A DNA stretch of 64,000 nt from Xenopus tropicalis (GCF_000004195.4 NC_030683.2:71457764-71521763), one strand, 5' to 3'. Counted from the stretch's first letter, positions 12,126-25,170 are shown. A program made the numbers and translations. Notes: generated by a model not told the origin, from the letters alone.

Positions 12126-12340
12126 CCTAGGGTTGCCACCTGGCTGATATTTTACTGGCTTGGCCGGTAAAAATGATGTTTGATGCCAATTTTATTAATA
12201 GGGAAAAAAGGCAAAAATATAGGAAGGTGTGATTTTCCAGAAAGGATGGCAGCACTAGTGATACCATATATGTGCACCAAATAAATAAACCGAATCTGGC
12301 ATTTTTTCTGGAATTATGTCTGACGCAAGCCATTATTGCT
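12126..12340 (+). mobile_element. Decayed hAT-like repeat starting TAGGGTTGCCACCTG
   Basis: Begins CTAGGGTTGCCACCTGGCTG followed by TTTTACTGGC and GGCCGGTAAAA, a start shared with the sequences at 16.85-16.99 kb (inverted) and 52.28 kb. The other end could not be fixed. An overlapping reverse-strand frame of 68 codons is not credible. Confidence 0.55.
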
Positions 12341-13200
12341 CTAAGTCGACTTTAATAAAAGGATTTGTAAGACAGGAAGCAACCATATTTGATGCAAAAT
12401 CTCACCACTTTATTTCTTTGCTTTTACAGACTTCTTTCAAATCATTATGCATTATGTACACCATTTAGCCTGCCCTCTTCTAACAATAACAACGGCCATC
12501 ACACAATAATTCTGCACTACTGACTTATCTGTATTTTCTACTGTAAATCGATCCACTTGAAATGTCCAAGGCATTGCTCTTCTAATGGCTTTTAATCATC
12601 ACCAATTAGGGAGAAATATCACCTGTCTGCAGTGAGATGAGAAGGCCGTTATAATAAGTGTGTAAGTGTGAATACAATTCTATCAAGTGGAAGCACTGGA
12701 ACTGTTCCATTCACTCTTTCATATTGCTGATATGGCCAGCTACAAGAATATTGCAGTTTTACAGGCAGCCCCCTTTTTTTAAACTTGAAATTTATTTGTA
12801 ATAATCGAAATACAATAAGAATATTTCAACACACCCTAAAAAATTAGGTAAATAATTGCATTCACCATATGCGGTTTTTACCATGATAAGGTATGGCAAA
12901 AATAACAATGATAACAATAGCAACCTAGCAACAGAAAAAAAAAATAATACTTTTAAGGAAAATATTGTTTATTGTGGAATTTATTGTTCTGCTGTGAACC
13001 TAGAGGACAACACAATATTTGCTATTATGAACCTATAACAGCAACAACAGATAACACTTCTTGTTCTCTGTATCAATCAAAATCACAGATGTAAGAATAT
13101 CATATAACATACCATGGAATCTTGTATCAAGAGGGACCTAAAAAAAAAGTAAAATATAAAGCTCACAGTCCATCAGAAGTGAAATTGTAATGGAGTGGAA
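12341..13200. other. Intergenic; possible conserved non-coding stretch at 12540-12680
   Basis: No gene or mobile element is recognised. The portion 12540-12680 is less repetitive and includes TTAATC and CCAATTAGG, the kind of words found in homeodomain-bound enhancers. This is only a hint; nothing in one sequence alone proves conservation. Confidence 0.3.
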
Positions 13201-13204
13201 GAGA

Positions 13205-13460
13205 TGCCTTACAGTTATTTGGGGGTAATTACTATTTTGTCCACTAGATGTCAGTTAGTTAGTTAGATAAGTGTTGTACTTTTAGAGTCTGGCCACCTGA
13301 GGGAGCTAGAGAGGAAAGGGGAATTCCTAAAAAAACTCAAGAAGGGTGTGGCTAGAAGGGTATAAATGAGGGACAGCACACAAGCCCCTGTGTTGACAGG
13401 TTTCCTGGAGTAATAAACCAAATTGTTATATATGTACACTAAGCTACACTGCGAATGCAA
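13205..13460 (+). mobile_element. LTR-like fragment with TATA and AATAAA signals
   Basis: GGGTATAAATGAGG near 13358 is followed about 55 bp later by GTAATAAACC. A TATA box and a polyadenylation signal that close together are typical of the U3-R-U5 of a retrotransposon LTR, and no ordinary gene lies between. The ends (TG...CA), primer-binding site and target duplication were not found. It could be a solo LTR or a chance arrangement. Confidence 0.4.
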
Positions 13461-16224
13461 TGGGATCTGTCCCAGGCAACTGAAAGGGAACCTTTAAACA
13501 TGATGGCACAGCCCCAGGTTTGTGTGTGTTTTACAGAAGAGGAATGCTAAAAAGTAAGTGATTCTATTCACTGGGGAAACCTAACAACTTGTTGCCAATT
13601 TGTTAGGCACCCCCAATGAACAGAATCATAGATATAGGCGTCCCAACAGACAATTTTTCCTGATAAAAACAGCCAAATTATTTTCATGTCCTTTAATATA
13701 TAAAAAAAAAATGCAAACAAAGAAAGACCAGCTAGATTGGCTATCGAGCATGGGTTACACTGGACTCTAACACAGGATGGGCCTTCACTATGTGGAAGGA
13801 TCAAGAGGGAGGTAATACAGCTACAGCTCACTTATGCTGTGTGCAAAAATAAGAAATAAAGGATGCCAGAATGTTCTTGCAGCAAATTCAAACAGAATTG
13901 AATTTATTTGTCCAAGACAAAAGATCCACATGGTTATGCAGTAAATATTCACAATTCAGATGTAGAAAAACTGATTGGCAGGTTCAGTGCAGAGCAAGTA
14001 TAATAATAATACACCACTGTGGAGAGTAGTGGGTAAGCACTCTTTATCTTTAGGGTTTCCACCTTAATGGACCGGATCCCAAACGTTTGACATGGTTCAG
14101 GGAGGAGACTATGCCTGATATCCTTGTCAGTACTGTGGCCCTACACTAAGGCAGCAGAGCCTGTAAAGGAGAATATTCCCAGCTATCTCTTCTGGTTGGA
14201 GCCATAAAGCTGCTCTTTTTAACCAAAGCTGAATGTCTCACTTTCCTAGAAAGTGCTATTACAGAAAATATTCAGCACTTCCTAAATCATTGTTCACAGG
14301 ATCCCTGCTCCCTGACTTACACTAGAGTTACTGCTCCCTCTAGGGCAGCACAACTTCTGGGGCCTTGTTGATCCCAGGCTCTGTGGTACATCCAGCTGGT
14401 TCAACATATGCAGGTCAAAGACAAAGATCCACCCTCTGCTAAACATTACAGTGTGGCAAGAAGAGGTCATAAGGCACATACGCCAATAATAAAGGAACAT
14501 GCTAATAGTAAAATAGATACAAGGGTGTCTGCCCAGTAACAATGGAAATAAGGAAGGTAGGGTTTACAGCTATAGGGATTGTTAGTTATATAGGTCCCTA
14601 CACTTGCATCCAAAGTTGCTCCTTGCACTTCCACAGTTACACTGTGTGCCCCTTCGTTTGTATCATTTGATGCAGTGAACTTGTAGCTAAAGAATTGGGA
14701 ACAGTGCAACTGTGCAAGTTGTAGATCCTCACTTACAGTTCTGCCAGGCACATAACTGGCTCATGGGCACAATAATGTGTGAATTGTGGAGAAAAATGCT
14801 GCATTAGGGATTAAAAAAAGCCTGAAACTGCCTTTGCACACTGCACTTGCTTTTGTGAATGAGCCCTTTATGCTTTTTTTTTTGTTATGCTGTAAGAAAC
14901 TGAGTCCATATGAACTTATTTTTTTCCCTCAGAATTCTCTGTTAATAAAATCTTCACTGACAGGGGTCAACAGGACAACTATGGGCTGTAATCAATCCAC
15001 TCATTTTATTTTATTCCTGATTGCAAGTTCACCTCATTATAAGAGTTCTCAAGGAATATAAGATTTCAGTTCTTAAAGACTGATAATAGAGTAAAGTACC
15101 ATTCTGTATCACTAACAACATTTTTTCACTTAGATGAGATGTATGATTGAGAGTTTGTAATTACCTTTAAAAATCCACCTTTGTATAGTGAAGAGCATGC
15201 GGCTATAATGGCAGAATTCAATATAGTGCATGTTACAGACAAAAACCAGCACATCCTGTACAATAATTTTTTACTCTCTGTAATTTGATGGCTATCCCTC
15301 TGAACACCAAATTGCTTTAAAAGCACGCTATTAAAGAGGGAAAAAACCTTAGGCTTACCCCAACTTTCAATATAGCTTATGCATTCATACCCAATTTCCT
15401 TCAAGACACTGTACATTAACTCTAACAATGCTGCTATCTGCAGGCATTCATTGGGGAAATCTCTTTCTTGTCCACCAGATGTCTCCAGAGCTAATAATGA
15501 TTCTATTTTGGGCTAAAAATAAAAAATACGCCGCTGCTATGTGCTGAAAGACAATATTCAGGACAGGCAGCAAACAGAAATGAAGCTACAAAAACTGATT
15601 AGTATTATATTGTGGTTTACTGGTGCTTTACGGATACAGGCCAGAGGTCTAACAAGAGAAACAGAGTCTGTTGTGTTTAATTAATACCTCTAATGCAGTG
15701 TGCATTTCCCCTTGGCCCTGGCATATACAAATAAGGCACATGCCTGTATATTCAATGAAGGTGGATTTCTGCTCATTTATATAGACTTGAATGTATAAAT
15801 ACTTAGCGATATGTGGAAACATAGAAAACAGATACAGTTTTTTTCAGTAACATAAAAATCAGTATATCATTTTTCTCTATATAATATTACAGAAATCTCT
15901 AGAAGTTTATATGTCACATGCTTATCATCAGAAGACAAACCTGGGTAACTTCACTGTGGTATGGGGAGAGACTGGATAGCTGGTACTCTTTTATGTAATT
16001 TTCAGTGTTTTTTACTAATAAAAATCAGAAAGGTCTTTATTGCATAATTTTTCACCCCGTGGCACTTATAAACAATACCTTTCAGAAGTCATGTTAGTTG
16101 AAAAGAGTTTAATTTTGTGCAATTTATATATCACATGATCTCAAAATAAATTCAGGTATGGGATCTCTGAATAAAACTGAAAATAATAATATTTAGAAAG
16201 CTCCAAATTATGTGTTGGATATAC
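13461..16224. other. Intergenic, mixed unclassified sequence
   Basis: About 2.8 kb without a recognisable gene. The part 14040-14760 is less AT-rich and may be an old retroelement piece, but I could not match it to a family. Near 15940-15990 a phrase resembles 5180-5230. No RNA gene is visible. Confidence 0.45.
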
Positions 16225-16561
16225 TACAGGTATAGGATCCCTTATCCGGAAACCCATTATCCAGAAAGTTCAGAATTACGGAAAGGCCATCTACATAGGC
16301 CCAATTATAAGCAAATAATTCTAATTTTTAAAAAGAAAAAAAGATTTCCTTTTTCCCTGTAATAATAAAACAGTAACTTGTACTTGATTCCAACTAAGAT
16401 ATAATTAATCCTTATTGGAGGCAAAACAATCCTACTGGGTTTATTCAATATTTAAATGATTTTTAGCAGACTTAAGTTATGGAGATCCAAATTACGGAAA
16501 GATCCCTTATCTGGAAAACCCCAGGCCCCAAGCATTCTGGATAATAGATCCCATACCTGTA
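16225..16561 (+). mobile_element. MITE with TACAGGTATAGGATC ends
   Basis: The left end TACAGGTATAGGATCCC and right end GATCCCATACCTGTA are inverted repeats that lie beside TA dinucleotides. Inner blocks (TTATCCGGAAA...TTTCCAGA) also pair, so the 337-bp element folds back. It is non-coding. Diverged copies lie at 4.6-4.8 kb and 36.0-36.1 kb. The family is very common in frog DNA as I remember it. Confidence 0.88.
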
Positions 16562-16849
16562 TATGTATAAATAACAGGCCAAAATGTTGAGATGTTTTTC
16601 TGTGGTGATGTATAATGCTGTTTTAAAACAACTCTGAATGTTCAAATTTTAATTATTTCGGCAATTTGAATTTTTTTTGCACAAAACCTCCCAAATTCAA
16701 ATTATGATTTCCATTCCAACACTTGAATGTCCAATATTTATTCCGCACAATAAAAATATTTTCTTATCACCTTGGTGAGTGGTACTTTGACCATAGTACT
16801 TACACAAAATTGTATAATAAATACATTCATTTCTACACTTGTAATGTAA

Positions 16850-16990
16850 AAATAGGGTTGCTTCCTCTGCCAGCTAAGAAGCTAAGGGGTGGGGATGATG
16901 TCATAGAGGCTTTGACACAGTGATCGGCATAGGAAAACTGGACAGCCCTTCTGAAAACCGGACTGTCTGGGTCAAAACCAGACAGGTGGC
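16850..16990 (-). mobile_element. hAT-like repeat ending CAGGTGGCAAC
   Basis: The left edge reads ATAGGGTTGCTTCCT and the right edge CCAGACAGGTGGCAAC, a diverged inverted pair. The right edge is the complement of the TAGGGTTGCCACCTG start at 12.1 kb. The element is short and non-coding. Confidence 0.6.
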
Positions 16991-18486
16991 AACATTATTA
17001 AAGAACAATAAACTCTTCATCTTTTATTCCTCCATCATTTCCATTCTTTAATGCATGCTTTAAAACCAACTCTCTCTATCCCTCTGTTTAACCTCATCAT
17101 GTGACAGTGTCTTTAAAGTTTTGAAAGTAGAGCTTGTTGTGTTACTACAGATTAATATTCTAATGCAATCTACACCAGAGAACACCAGAGCAAAATCTGT
17201 CAGACTGATGTGATCTATTCAAGATGATAAGGATATAAATAATTAAAAAGCTCACAGCCGCACTCGTGAATAAAAAGGAAAACAAAACTCACAGCCATAG
17301 AGATATAATGAGGTTGTAGTGATTGCTTACTAGAGAGATGCAGCAAAACAAATTTAAAAGAGAAATGGCACATTATGTTTATAAACAGGGTTTCCTTTTG
17401 CTATGTATTTTACCTAAACCAGACAGTAAAATACAAGGCAGACAAAGTCATGCATAGAGACCATTCCTATTATGTTTATTTACCTATATACATGTTGTAT
17501 ATATTTTTAGTAGCTGCCATATTTCTTGCCTATAAAAACTGGGGTTGTTGTTATTGGGTCAATAGATACCCATTGTGAAGAAAGGTAATATGACAGAAAA
17601 ATATGTAGAGTAGTACATTTTTGTGCACATGAAAAGATAATTCCTCAAGCTGCACTACTTTTATTCTATAAGGAGGATAAGTAACAGTGTTTTAACAGAT
17701 ATTTTAGGAAGGTCATGCAAGGTTGCCTGACTGGCTCCTTTATTCCAAAACAGCCCATTAGAGCATTGAATTAGTTTTCTATAGACAATGAAATGTGGAG
17801 TAACTTGGTAGATATTACGTTAGAAAATCAGCCCTGCAAAAATGCTTAACTTGAGCTTTTGTCCATTACTTGTACATAATAAGGTTATTCTTCCGAGGTA
17901 ACCAGAGAGACGTGGAAATATTATAGATGTTATCAAACGCACAGTATTATGGCATGTAAAATTTAAGCTGGAATGATAGTGACATGGCAAAAAATCTTCA
18001 ATAAAAAGCATCCAGAGTATCCCCTAAACATCAATTAACTATACCAACTTATATAAAAATTAAAAAAAAAAATTCCCCAGTTCAAGTCTATTGAGGTCTA
18101 AAATGGCTAGTGCCTAATGCAGTTGTTATTGTTATAACTGCATTAACAGCACCCACCCAAGTCTGGATACCCAATATGCAAATTTTCCTATAGCGAGCAC
18201 TTGTTTTTGTATGGAATGCTATAGGTCAACAATGCAAGGGTAAATACCAGGCAGTCAAAAATTATTTGTCATATTTGCCTGATTTTAAATTTTTTAGCAG
18301 ATGGAAACTGTCTCTTTCAGAGTTTCCATATATTTATATATACATACATCCATATTTATTTCTATTTAGCAAGATGCTCAGTCATTGCTAATAAAAGCCT
18401 CACAACAAAGATGCTACCACCACTGCCACCTCAACATGGTCTTAAGGTCTACAATATGCCATTCAAATCTATACTTATAGTTCAGC
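16991..18486. other. Intergenic, nothing recognised
   Basis: About 1.5 kb of AT-rich sequence without a credible coding frame or terminal repeat. Confidence 0.5.
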
Positions 18487-18900
18487 TAGTGATGCACCAA
18501 ATCCAAATCAGTTCAGGATTCATCCAAGATTCTGTCTTTTTCAGTAGGATTCAGATCCTATTCGGTCGAATCCATGCCACTGGCCGAAACAAGTTCTTAA
18601 AATCACGTGACTTTTTGTCATGCTAAGGGGCATATTTATTAAGCTGTTTAAAACTAATTAGCTGAAAAAACAGCGTAAAAAGCTGTGTAAAATAAACGGA
18701 GAAGATTGCCGTCCAAACGCCAGATTTTATGTATTTCATGTAAGTTCCAGCAGAAAAAAAAATGCGTTACGACGATTTTACGTCATTTTTTACACAGCAT
18801 AATAACCATAAGTGTGTGGTTCTCTTTCACCCTTTAGTTCTGTATTTGGCCAAATCATTTCGGGGTTTGGTTGGATCCTGGATCCTGGATTCTCGTTTCA
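18487..18900 (+). mobile_element. MITE starting TAGTGATGCACC, interrupted by another MITE
   Basis: Starts TAGTGATGCACCAAATCC and continues with repeated GGATTC / GAATCC words, including GGATCCTGGATCCTGGATTC near 18876. Between 18624 and 18812 a second element is inserted, so the first is split. The far end is not sharply defined. It is non-coding. Confidence 0.65.
18624..18812. mobile_element. Nested MITE, GGGGCATATTTATTAA ends
   Basis: Left end TAAGGGGCATATTTATTAAG with AGCTGTGTAA inside, right end TTTTTACACAGCATAATAACC. The arms also pair around ACGTCATTTT / AAAATCGTCG-like blocks. It resembles the nested element at 30.2 kb in its TTACACAGCATNATAA arm. Confidence 0.7.
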
Positions 18901-19091
18901 AGAAATAATCCTCCAATTGCAAAACGCTGTGAATCCATGCCTGGTGGATTATTTTGCTGGTCAAGTTCTCCTATGTGAGCAATCCAATTATGTATGGACC
19001 TTACTTTATGCATGGGACATTATTGTGCTAAAACACAAAAGGGGGCTGCATTGCCAGTGCAGAGAGTGCTATTGGAGAGCCAAAATTTGAT

Positions 19092-19470
19092 CAGGGCCAT
19101 ATTTACTGTATATATAGGCACCCAAGGCCTGTGCCTAGGACGGCAGCATTAGGGGGGTTGGCTCTTGGGTACCTATATAATCAATAATTTAAAAAATGGG
19201 GAAATAACCCCCCATCAGACCTACCAGTGGAAATACAGTAGAAGAGCTGGGGGGGGGGGGGGGGGGGTGAGTGGGCCAGGGCTTCCTCCTCTGTGATATC
19301 ACCAGAAGTGACATAATTAATTATAATTATAAATTAAAAACTCTCCCTAGCCTGGGAAAGCTGGGATGGTAAGGGGCAGCTGCATCCCCCCCCTTCCTTC
19401 CATGCACATGAAATTACTTCTGCAATCGAGAGGGGGGGGGGGGCAATATATAGGTTCCCTAAATACTTTC
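19092..19470. repeat. Decayed repeat starting CAGGGCCATATTTA, with G runs
   Basis: Begins CAGGGCCATATTTACTG, then GGCCTGTGCCTAGGACGGC, a start seen in hAT-type frog repeats as I recall. The interior has a run of 19 G (19249-19267), a C run near 19387 and a run of 12 G (19432-19443). No end or target duplication could be set. Confidence 0.5.
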
Positions 19471-20514
19471 CTGTGTATGATGTAGTGGCATGATGAGTCA
19501 ACAATGATGACTGAAGCTTAAGTAGCCAAGTTCATTGCACCGATACTTTTGGCTATATAACATCTATATATGTGTATGTTACACTTATATAGTACATATT
19601 GTAGCCTTTGTGATAACTTCTCATAGCAAAAAGACAGCACTATCCAGGGTAACTTTCAACTCACAGTTTTCGTCCATTAACCAGAACAGGCTAGTTCACT
19701 GGCAGACTGCCTACACAGGTCTTGCTTCCTGCAGCAAAGTCCCACTTAGGGGAGTTCGATCATATATCACGTTTCTAACAGACTTGGCTTAGGAGTATTT
19801 CCATTCTCCGTCCTTCAGAAAGTACCTCACAGACTTTCTGCTTCCTTTGGCAGAGAACTCCCCTCCCCCATGGTAAGTCAATTACAGCAGTGTAAACTAA
19901 GTAGAAGATTCACAGGACAGGGCACTTGCTGGTCCTGTCCTATTCTATACCTGTATCTTCGTTGCACAAAGGAGCAGCTCAGTATTTTAATTCCAAAATG
20001 TGTTTACAAATCTGGAAATGCTTTTGTGAGACTGCTCAAGTATTCAGATAGTACTGGATCCACTCTCTCAACTATTTAAAGGTCAGCTCCACTGCCAAAG
20101 GCCGAAGCCTATCTATATTCACTTTCATATAAAGAATGAACTCTCCAGTGTCCAGTGTCTGGAATATTATCTACTAGGAACAGAAAACTCATCAATAAAG
20201 TAAAAAAAAAAAAAAAACGGATCACACTGCTTTCTCTTAAGTGCTCTAACTACCAGATCTGCTTTACTAATCATGCAGTATTATGCCTCAGGCTTTACTT
20301 TGTTTAGGATTTTAACCTATTTGTTGTCTGCTAACATTAACTTAATGAGAAATACGCTCCTGGAACAATTAGCTTCATTGTTATGTGTTATTTATATGAC
20401 AATGCCTTTGCATTTGTTACATCTCAAGGTTCAAAGAAATTTAAAAAGACTGAAGACAGCTGGTTTGCTAATCTCTCAAGCTATGCAAATACTAAAAAGA
20501 GATGGAGTAACTAA
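19471..20514. other. Intergenic, part possibly LTR-derived
   Basis: Positions 19640-20090 are less AT-rich and resemble retroelement leader sequence, but no LTR ends were found. An A run of about 15 lies at 20202-20216. No gene is recognised. Confidence 0.4.
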
Positions 20515-21019
20515 TTAAAGGGGTTGTAACCCCAATAATAAAATGTTGCTTAATGAAAGGAAATATAACTCTAAGGAATTTCACAATATATATTTATAAC
20601 AAATTTCCACTGGTTTTAAAGTTCTTCATAAATACAATTGCAATGAAAGCAGAATCTGTCTGTCCCTTGCATTTCTCTGCAGCAGAGGCTAGCTGACTTA
20701 TAATCATGTAAAGAAGCAGGCAATGCATTGTGGGAAATGATGCCTTGGCTGGAGCAGAAATTATATTAGCTACATATTGTTATAAACTGCAAATACATTT
20801 CCAAAAAAATTTAAAACCACTAAAAATGTTTAATGAATGTACATTGGAAACTTTTTTAGAACTACATTTGTTTATTACTTGGCAAACCTTTTTTGCACGT
20901 TTAAAGGTAAAAAAACTATATATAAATATATATATATATACAGTTGTACTAATTTATAGTTGTAATTGGGGAGCTGGAGTGGTTGCTCTTCTGTAAGCCA
21001 GGTTTACCTGAACCTTTAA
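20515..21019 (+). mobile_element. T2-type MITE flanked by TTAA
   Basis: The left end TTAAAGGGGTTGTAACCCC and right end GGTTTACCTGAACCTTTAA both sit in TTAA, the target and terminal motif (TTAAAGG) described for Xenopus T2 MITEs. The element spans 505 bp, is non-coding, and contains GCATTGTGGGAAATGATG near the middle. A 68-bp AT-rich tract with TATATA lies near 20920. Confidence 0.85.
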
Positions 21020-21421
21020 ATCTAATATCAAGAAGTGAGGAAGGATTTAATAACACGGGAGTTGGCAGCGTGTTTTCCAGCTGTAACTCATTTCTTTTGT
21101 ACGTTCGTGTACTGATGCTACACTTAATTGATTTCTAATAGATGAGAGACGCTCTAGCTGAGCGGAAGAGACAGATAGTGGCATTTACAAGGTGAGAGAA
21201 AGAGAGAAAACACTGAACAAAGACAGCTCCAGGAGCACATGAAGAGGAAGGAATATATGTAAAACATGGACAGAAACAGAAAGAAATGAGTGGAGCATGA
21301 AAAAATTAAAATGAAGAAGCATATAAATTGCTATCAAGGCTTCACATAATCATTATTTCAGAACAATGTCTATTATATCAGAATTTAATAAGATATGCAG
21401 GTGGAAACAGTACACACACGC

Positions 21422-21448
21422 ATATATATATATATATATATATATATA
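21422..21448. repeat. (AT)n microsatellite
   Basis: About 13 uninterrupted AT units, followed by ACTGTATATACA. Probably length-variable. Confidence 0.9.
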
Positions 21449-21829
21449 CTGTATATACATGACTGTTATTTTATGAAAAATTAGCAATTAATTTGCTTTC
21501 TACTATATGTTAGCTTAGAGTGGTTTCATTAAAAAATGGCAGGTTAGTGCTTCTCATATGTTATTATGCTGGAAACCTGAGGCAGCCATTCTGCAACTAC
21601 ATTCCTTAATTTCTGGCTTTTGCATCTTGTTGCCCCCACCTCCAACACGGAATTTCTCACATTATCAGTACCAATTTTAGTACAAAGATTTGTCCCATCT
21701 ATATACAAATATAAAGACATCAACCAAAGCACATTGTTATTTGGAACCAGATCCAAGGAGAAAACAAATGGACGCTGGCACATCTTGCACAAACTGATTA
21801 AACTCAACAAATCCTGTCACAGAAACATT

Positions 21830-21988
21830 GGGGGTTATGTAAAAAAGGCACTAAGTTTGGGCAGGAGAAGTAACCTATAGCAATCAATCAGCAGGTAAAA
21901 TTTACTGGTCACCTGTTTAAAATCAAACATCTTATTGGTTGCTATGTGTTACTTCTACTGGGCAAACTAAGTGCCTTTAATTACATAT
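21830..21988. mobile_element. Fold-back MITE, AAGGCACTAAGTTTG arms
   Basis: The arms GTAAAAAAGGCACTAAGTTT and CAAACTAAGTGCCTTTAATTAC are complementary, with a second pair AGAAGTAAC / GTTACTTCT further in. The loop holds GCAATCAATCAG and ATTGGTTGCTA. Total length is about 159 bp and it is non-coding. Confidence 0.78.
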
Positions 21989-24028
21989 GTAGGATAGTGT
22001 GTAAACATGACAAGCAGTGAAGTCAGATGTAGCCTGTATAAAAAGGTTTATAAACAGTAGGTACATTTGTGGGAAGGTAACACTGAATTCCATGTGTTCC
22101 ATACATCTTGTTGATCTACCAACTAAATATCAAAAGAACCCAGACCTATGGTTTAAAACTAGATATTTAGAAGTAAAATACCCTTCTTGGGAATAGATAC
22201 ATTTCTGCACTTAAATATATGCTGCCTATATGTACAGGCTTTTCACAGAATTTAGAGATTACCTGTAGCCCTGTAAACTTTACTGAACCCCCAGAACCCC
22301 CTACACTGTTGCTAAAAGTTGGAGGACTGTGCAGCACAAATTGGTAAGGGACTGTCACTTCCTCCAGTATCTCCAGTGTCTTCTCCAGTGTCTTGCTAAT
22401 TCTTACAGATGTTGCCACTGGGATTCTACTTTATTGTACTTTCTGGGAGTTTAAGTACTTCTAGAAATAACCGAGAAGCATACAATGAAGAGAAGCTTTT
22501 TAGAAGGTCTTATAATACAAATCAAATTAAAAATAAGATATATATCATGGGACATTTAAAGATGTAAGAATTAAAAGGGGCAAGCATGGGGCATTTCAAG
22601 GTTTTTTTTTATGTGAGCTGTAGCATTAGAAAAAGTAGAACCAGCAACTGCTGTGGGGTGCAGAAATACTGATGTCCAGTGGTGTCCAAAATGAGGCAAG
22701 GTCTTAAAAGATTTTGTCACAGCTTGCATTTGTTTTGTAATAATGTGTATGTGATTGCAGCAGGCACAAGAAAAACAAAGAATTTTGGGTAAAAAAAAAC
22801 AATACATCTGAAATTGCACTTTATGTCTCAGATTATACTGTGCTTATATAGAGGCCAAAGAGACAATTGCACCAGTCACAAAGCAGTATGCCCATGCTTA
22901 AATGCCCATTGTGACACAATGTTATAAAATTCTGATTTCAGTACTAATAAACAAGTCACACAAGTTGCACATCTATTAGTGTTGAATTAGTGTTAAATGT
23001 GTTATTGTATTGTAAAATTTAAAAAGCAATTTGTTTTAAAGTATTTCTAATTTTCCTATGATGCTCTACTGCATTCAGTATTTTCCTGGAGTGTCTGCAA
23101 AATGTCCTAGGAATGTGTTTTCGAAGAGACACTAGACACATGGCACTTTACTAAATGTATCCAATGCTTTTAAAAGCACATACTTGTATATATTTTCCAT
23201 AATGTGAACTGCTTGATTTTCAGCATCACAGGCAGATTACAGTCCCAGTGCAATTAAGTTCAGAAAGATACATATCCTGCTCTGAAAAATGCTGTTGTTT
23301 TTACAACACACACATTTAGATTTTTAAAGTCTCTTTGATGGCTAACTGGTTAGAGACTATAATCTAAAAATAAAAGTTTTAATGAAAGGCATATGAAGAC
23401 AAAGTATTGCTTTCTGCTTGATCTAATATCTCATGCACTAAAGCATTATTTCTTGTAGGTGATGAGCTTTCACATGTTTTTTTGGGGGGGGTGGGGTTTG
23501 AGTTGAGGATAACTATGCTCTTTGTGAAACTTTGTGAATAGAGGTTCAAACCAGCTAAAGAATGCATACAGAATATTAGGAAAGATCTAATACTTGAAGA
23601 TGAAAATTGTAAAATTGTTGTGATTTGTGTTAGAAAGGAAGTTACAGGAAGTGCTGGCAAAAGACCAGAATGTTTTACTTTGTGTAAACTCAGGATGTAA
23701 ATTATCATTGTGTTTCTGTGTTTAATCATTTATATGCCATTTCTGTTATCTAACAGAAAATGAGGGATGATCTTGGTTTCCTCAAAATACAGGTGCCCCA
23801 GAGGACCTTATCAGCTGGCTCTCCACAGCATTTAACTTACCAGAAATTACCACCTGACCCAGATTGATCAACTTACAGTATATTGTGAAAACAGGTGACA
23901 TGGATTCTAAAATGAATGTCTTGCTATTTTTAGAAAGTTGTAATGTGTTAAAGGCTATTTTAGGCTACAAACAATGTGTAGCTATTCATTTATCTATAAA
24001 TACATTATTTTTGTACATTATCTAACAG
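21989..24028. other. Long AT-rich intergenic stretch
   Basis: About 2 kb without a recognisable gene. A reverse-strand frame of 116 codons near 23379-23729 has no domain and a skewed composition, so it is not called. No terminal repeats were seen. Confidence 0.5.
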
Positions 24029-24283
24029 CAGTGTAATAATTCATTGCCTGGCCCCACCTGAAAAATTATCAGAGGGACCCGGCACCCACCTACCTGGCCA
24101 CCCCTCTGCCCACCAGCCTGTGTCTCCAGCTCCACAGCCACCCACAGTAAGTAGGTAAAAGAGTGGTTGGGGAGAGGGGGACCACTTTCAGCTAATGAGA
24201 TAGCAAACCCCACAGTCCGGGCCCCCAGTCCCTCAGACACCCCTGCAACCGCAGCATCTGCTTCCTCTATAGTTACGCCACTG
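24029..24283 (-). mobile_element. hAT-like repeat with TAGTTACGCCACTG end
   Basis: The right end CTATAGTTACGCCACTG is the complement of CAGTGGCGTAACTATAG, a common vertebrate hAT terminus. The left edge CAGTGTAATAATT is a decayed counterpart. The interior is GC-rich. The outer 8-mers do not match each other, so the target duplication is lost or the left edge is misplaced. Confidence 0.6.
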
Positions 24284-24829
24284 TGTCCAGATTTGTGCAG
24301 TACTATGCATTTTTATTTGTATATTTTTACACACAGAATAAATAAGAAAGGATTTCCTATCCTTCTCCAGAATTTAAAGAGAATTTTAATTTCCCCCATT
24401 TTCTATCATCTAAGGGATTAATTAGCTAGTGAGCAGTATTAACCTCAGTGTGTACAGAGAGTGCAAAGAGAGACAGAGCAGCAGTGAACTGGAAGAAAGT
24501 AAGTTTTGATTCACCCCTGAAAAATTGCTGTAACCTTCTTGAAGGAGACCAGTAACACTAAGAAAAAATTCCATATCAGTATACCATATATAAAGAAATT
24601 TTAGGTGAAGTGAAATGGGACAGATTTCCTCATCACTAAATATAAATCTTGTTTCCTTCAATCTTGAAATTACACAAACACAGCAAGCAGGCAGGTACCA
24701 TTTTGTAGAGACTGTTTTAAAGGCCAAAGTCTTGTTTATGTGCCTTCATAATGGGTTTGGATGTGTTAATAAAAAAAGGAATTTGGGTTTCATGTTTAAT
24801 TTGTAAAGGATATTATACATGTCCCCTTT
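24284..24829. other. Intergenic, nothing recognised
   Basis: AT-rich. A reverse frame of 101 codons (24422-24727) has no family resemblance and overlaps a forward frame; neither is called. Confidence 0.5.
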
Positions 24830-25170
24830 TAAAAGAGCATCGCCCATGCACATCCTATATCCCTGCTTCTGAGACACAGGGGACTGGGAGCTCATAGATT
24901 AAAAATTTCTTGTGTGCCCGGTCCATAGTGCTCCGGATGTGAGGAACCTTTAAATGTGGTTGGGTGGCATGCCATCCCTGGGTGGCACAAATTGAGGGAC
25001 GGCACGCCGCCCAGCCACATATGAAGTTTTTTTACATTTGGAGCATTGCAGACCCAGCGAGCGTCTGCTGTCCTCCAGGTGTAAGTCTACCAATACACCT
25101 GCACACGATCCTCTGGGGGTGGAGTGGTAAGGGGTGCTGGCCTCTGGGCGTGCAGCACAGAATTCCAGCC
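24830..25170. repeat. GC-rich unclassified repeat fragment
   Basis: Contains GGTGGCATGCCATCC and GGCACGCCGCCC, reminiscent of GGCGGCATGCCGCCC in the 5.2-6.3 kb block, so the two may share an origin. The composition differs sharply from both flanks. No ends were found. Confidence 0.4.

Noticed and set aside
23379..23729. 116-codon reverse-strand frame
   Set aside because: There is no domain, no splice context and a low-complexity composition in AT-rich DNA. Such a length is expected by chance over 64 kb.
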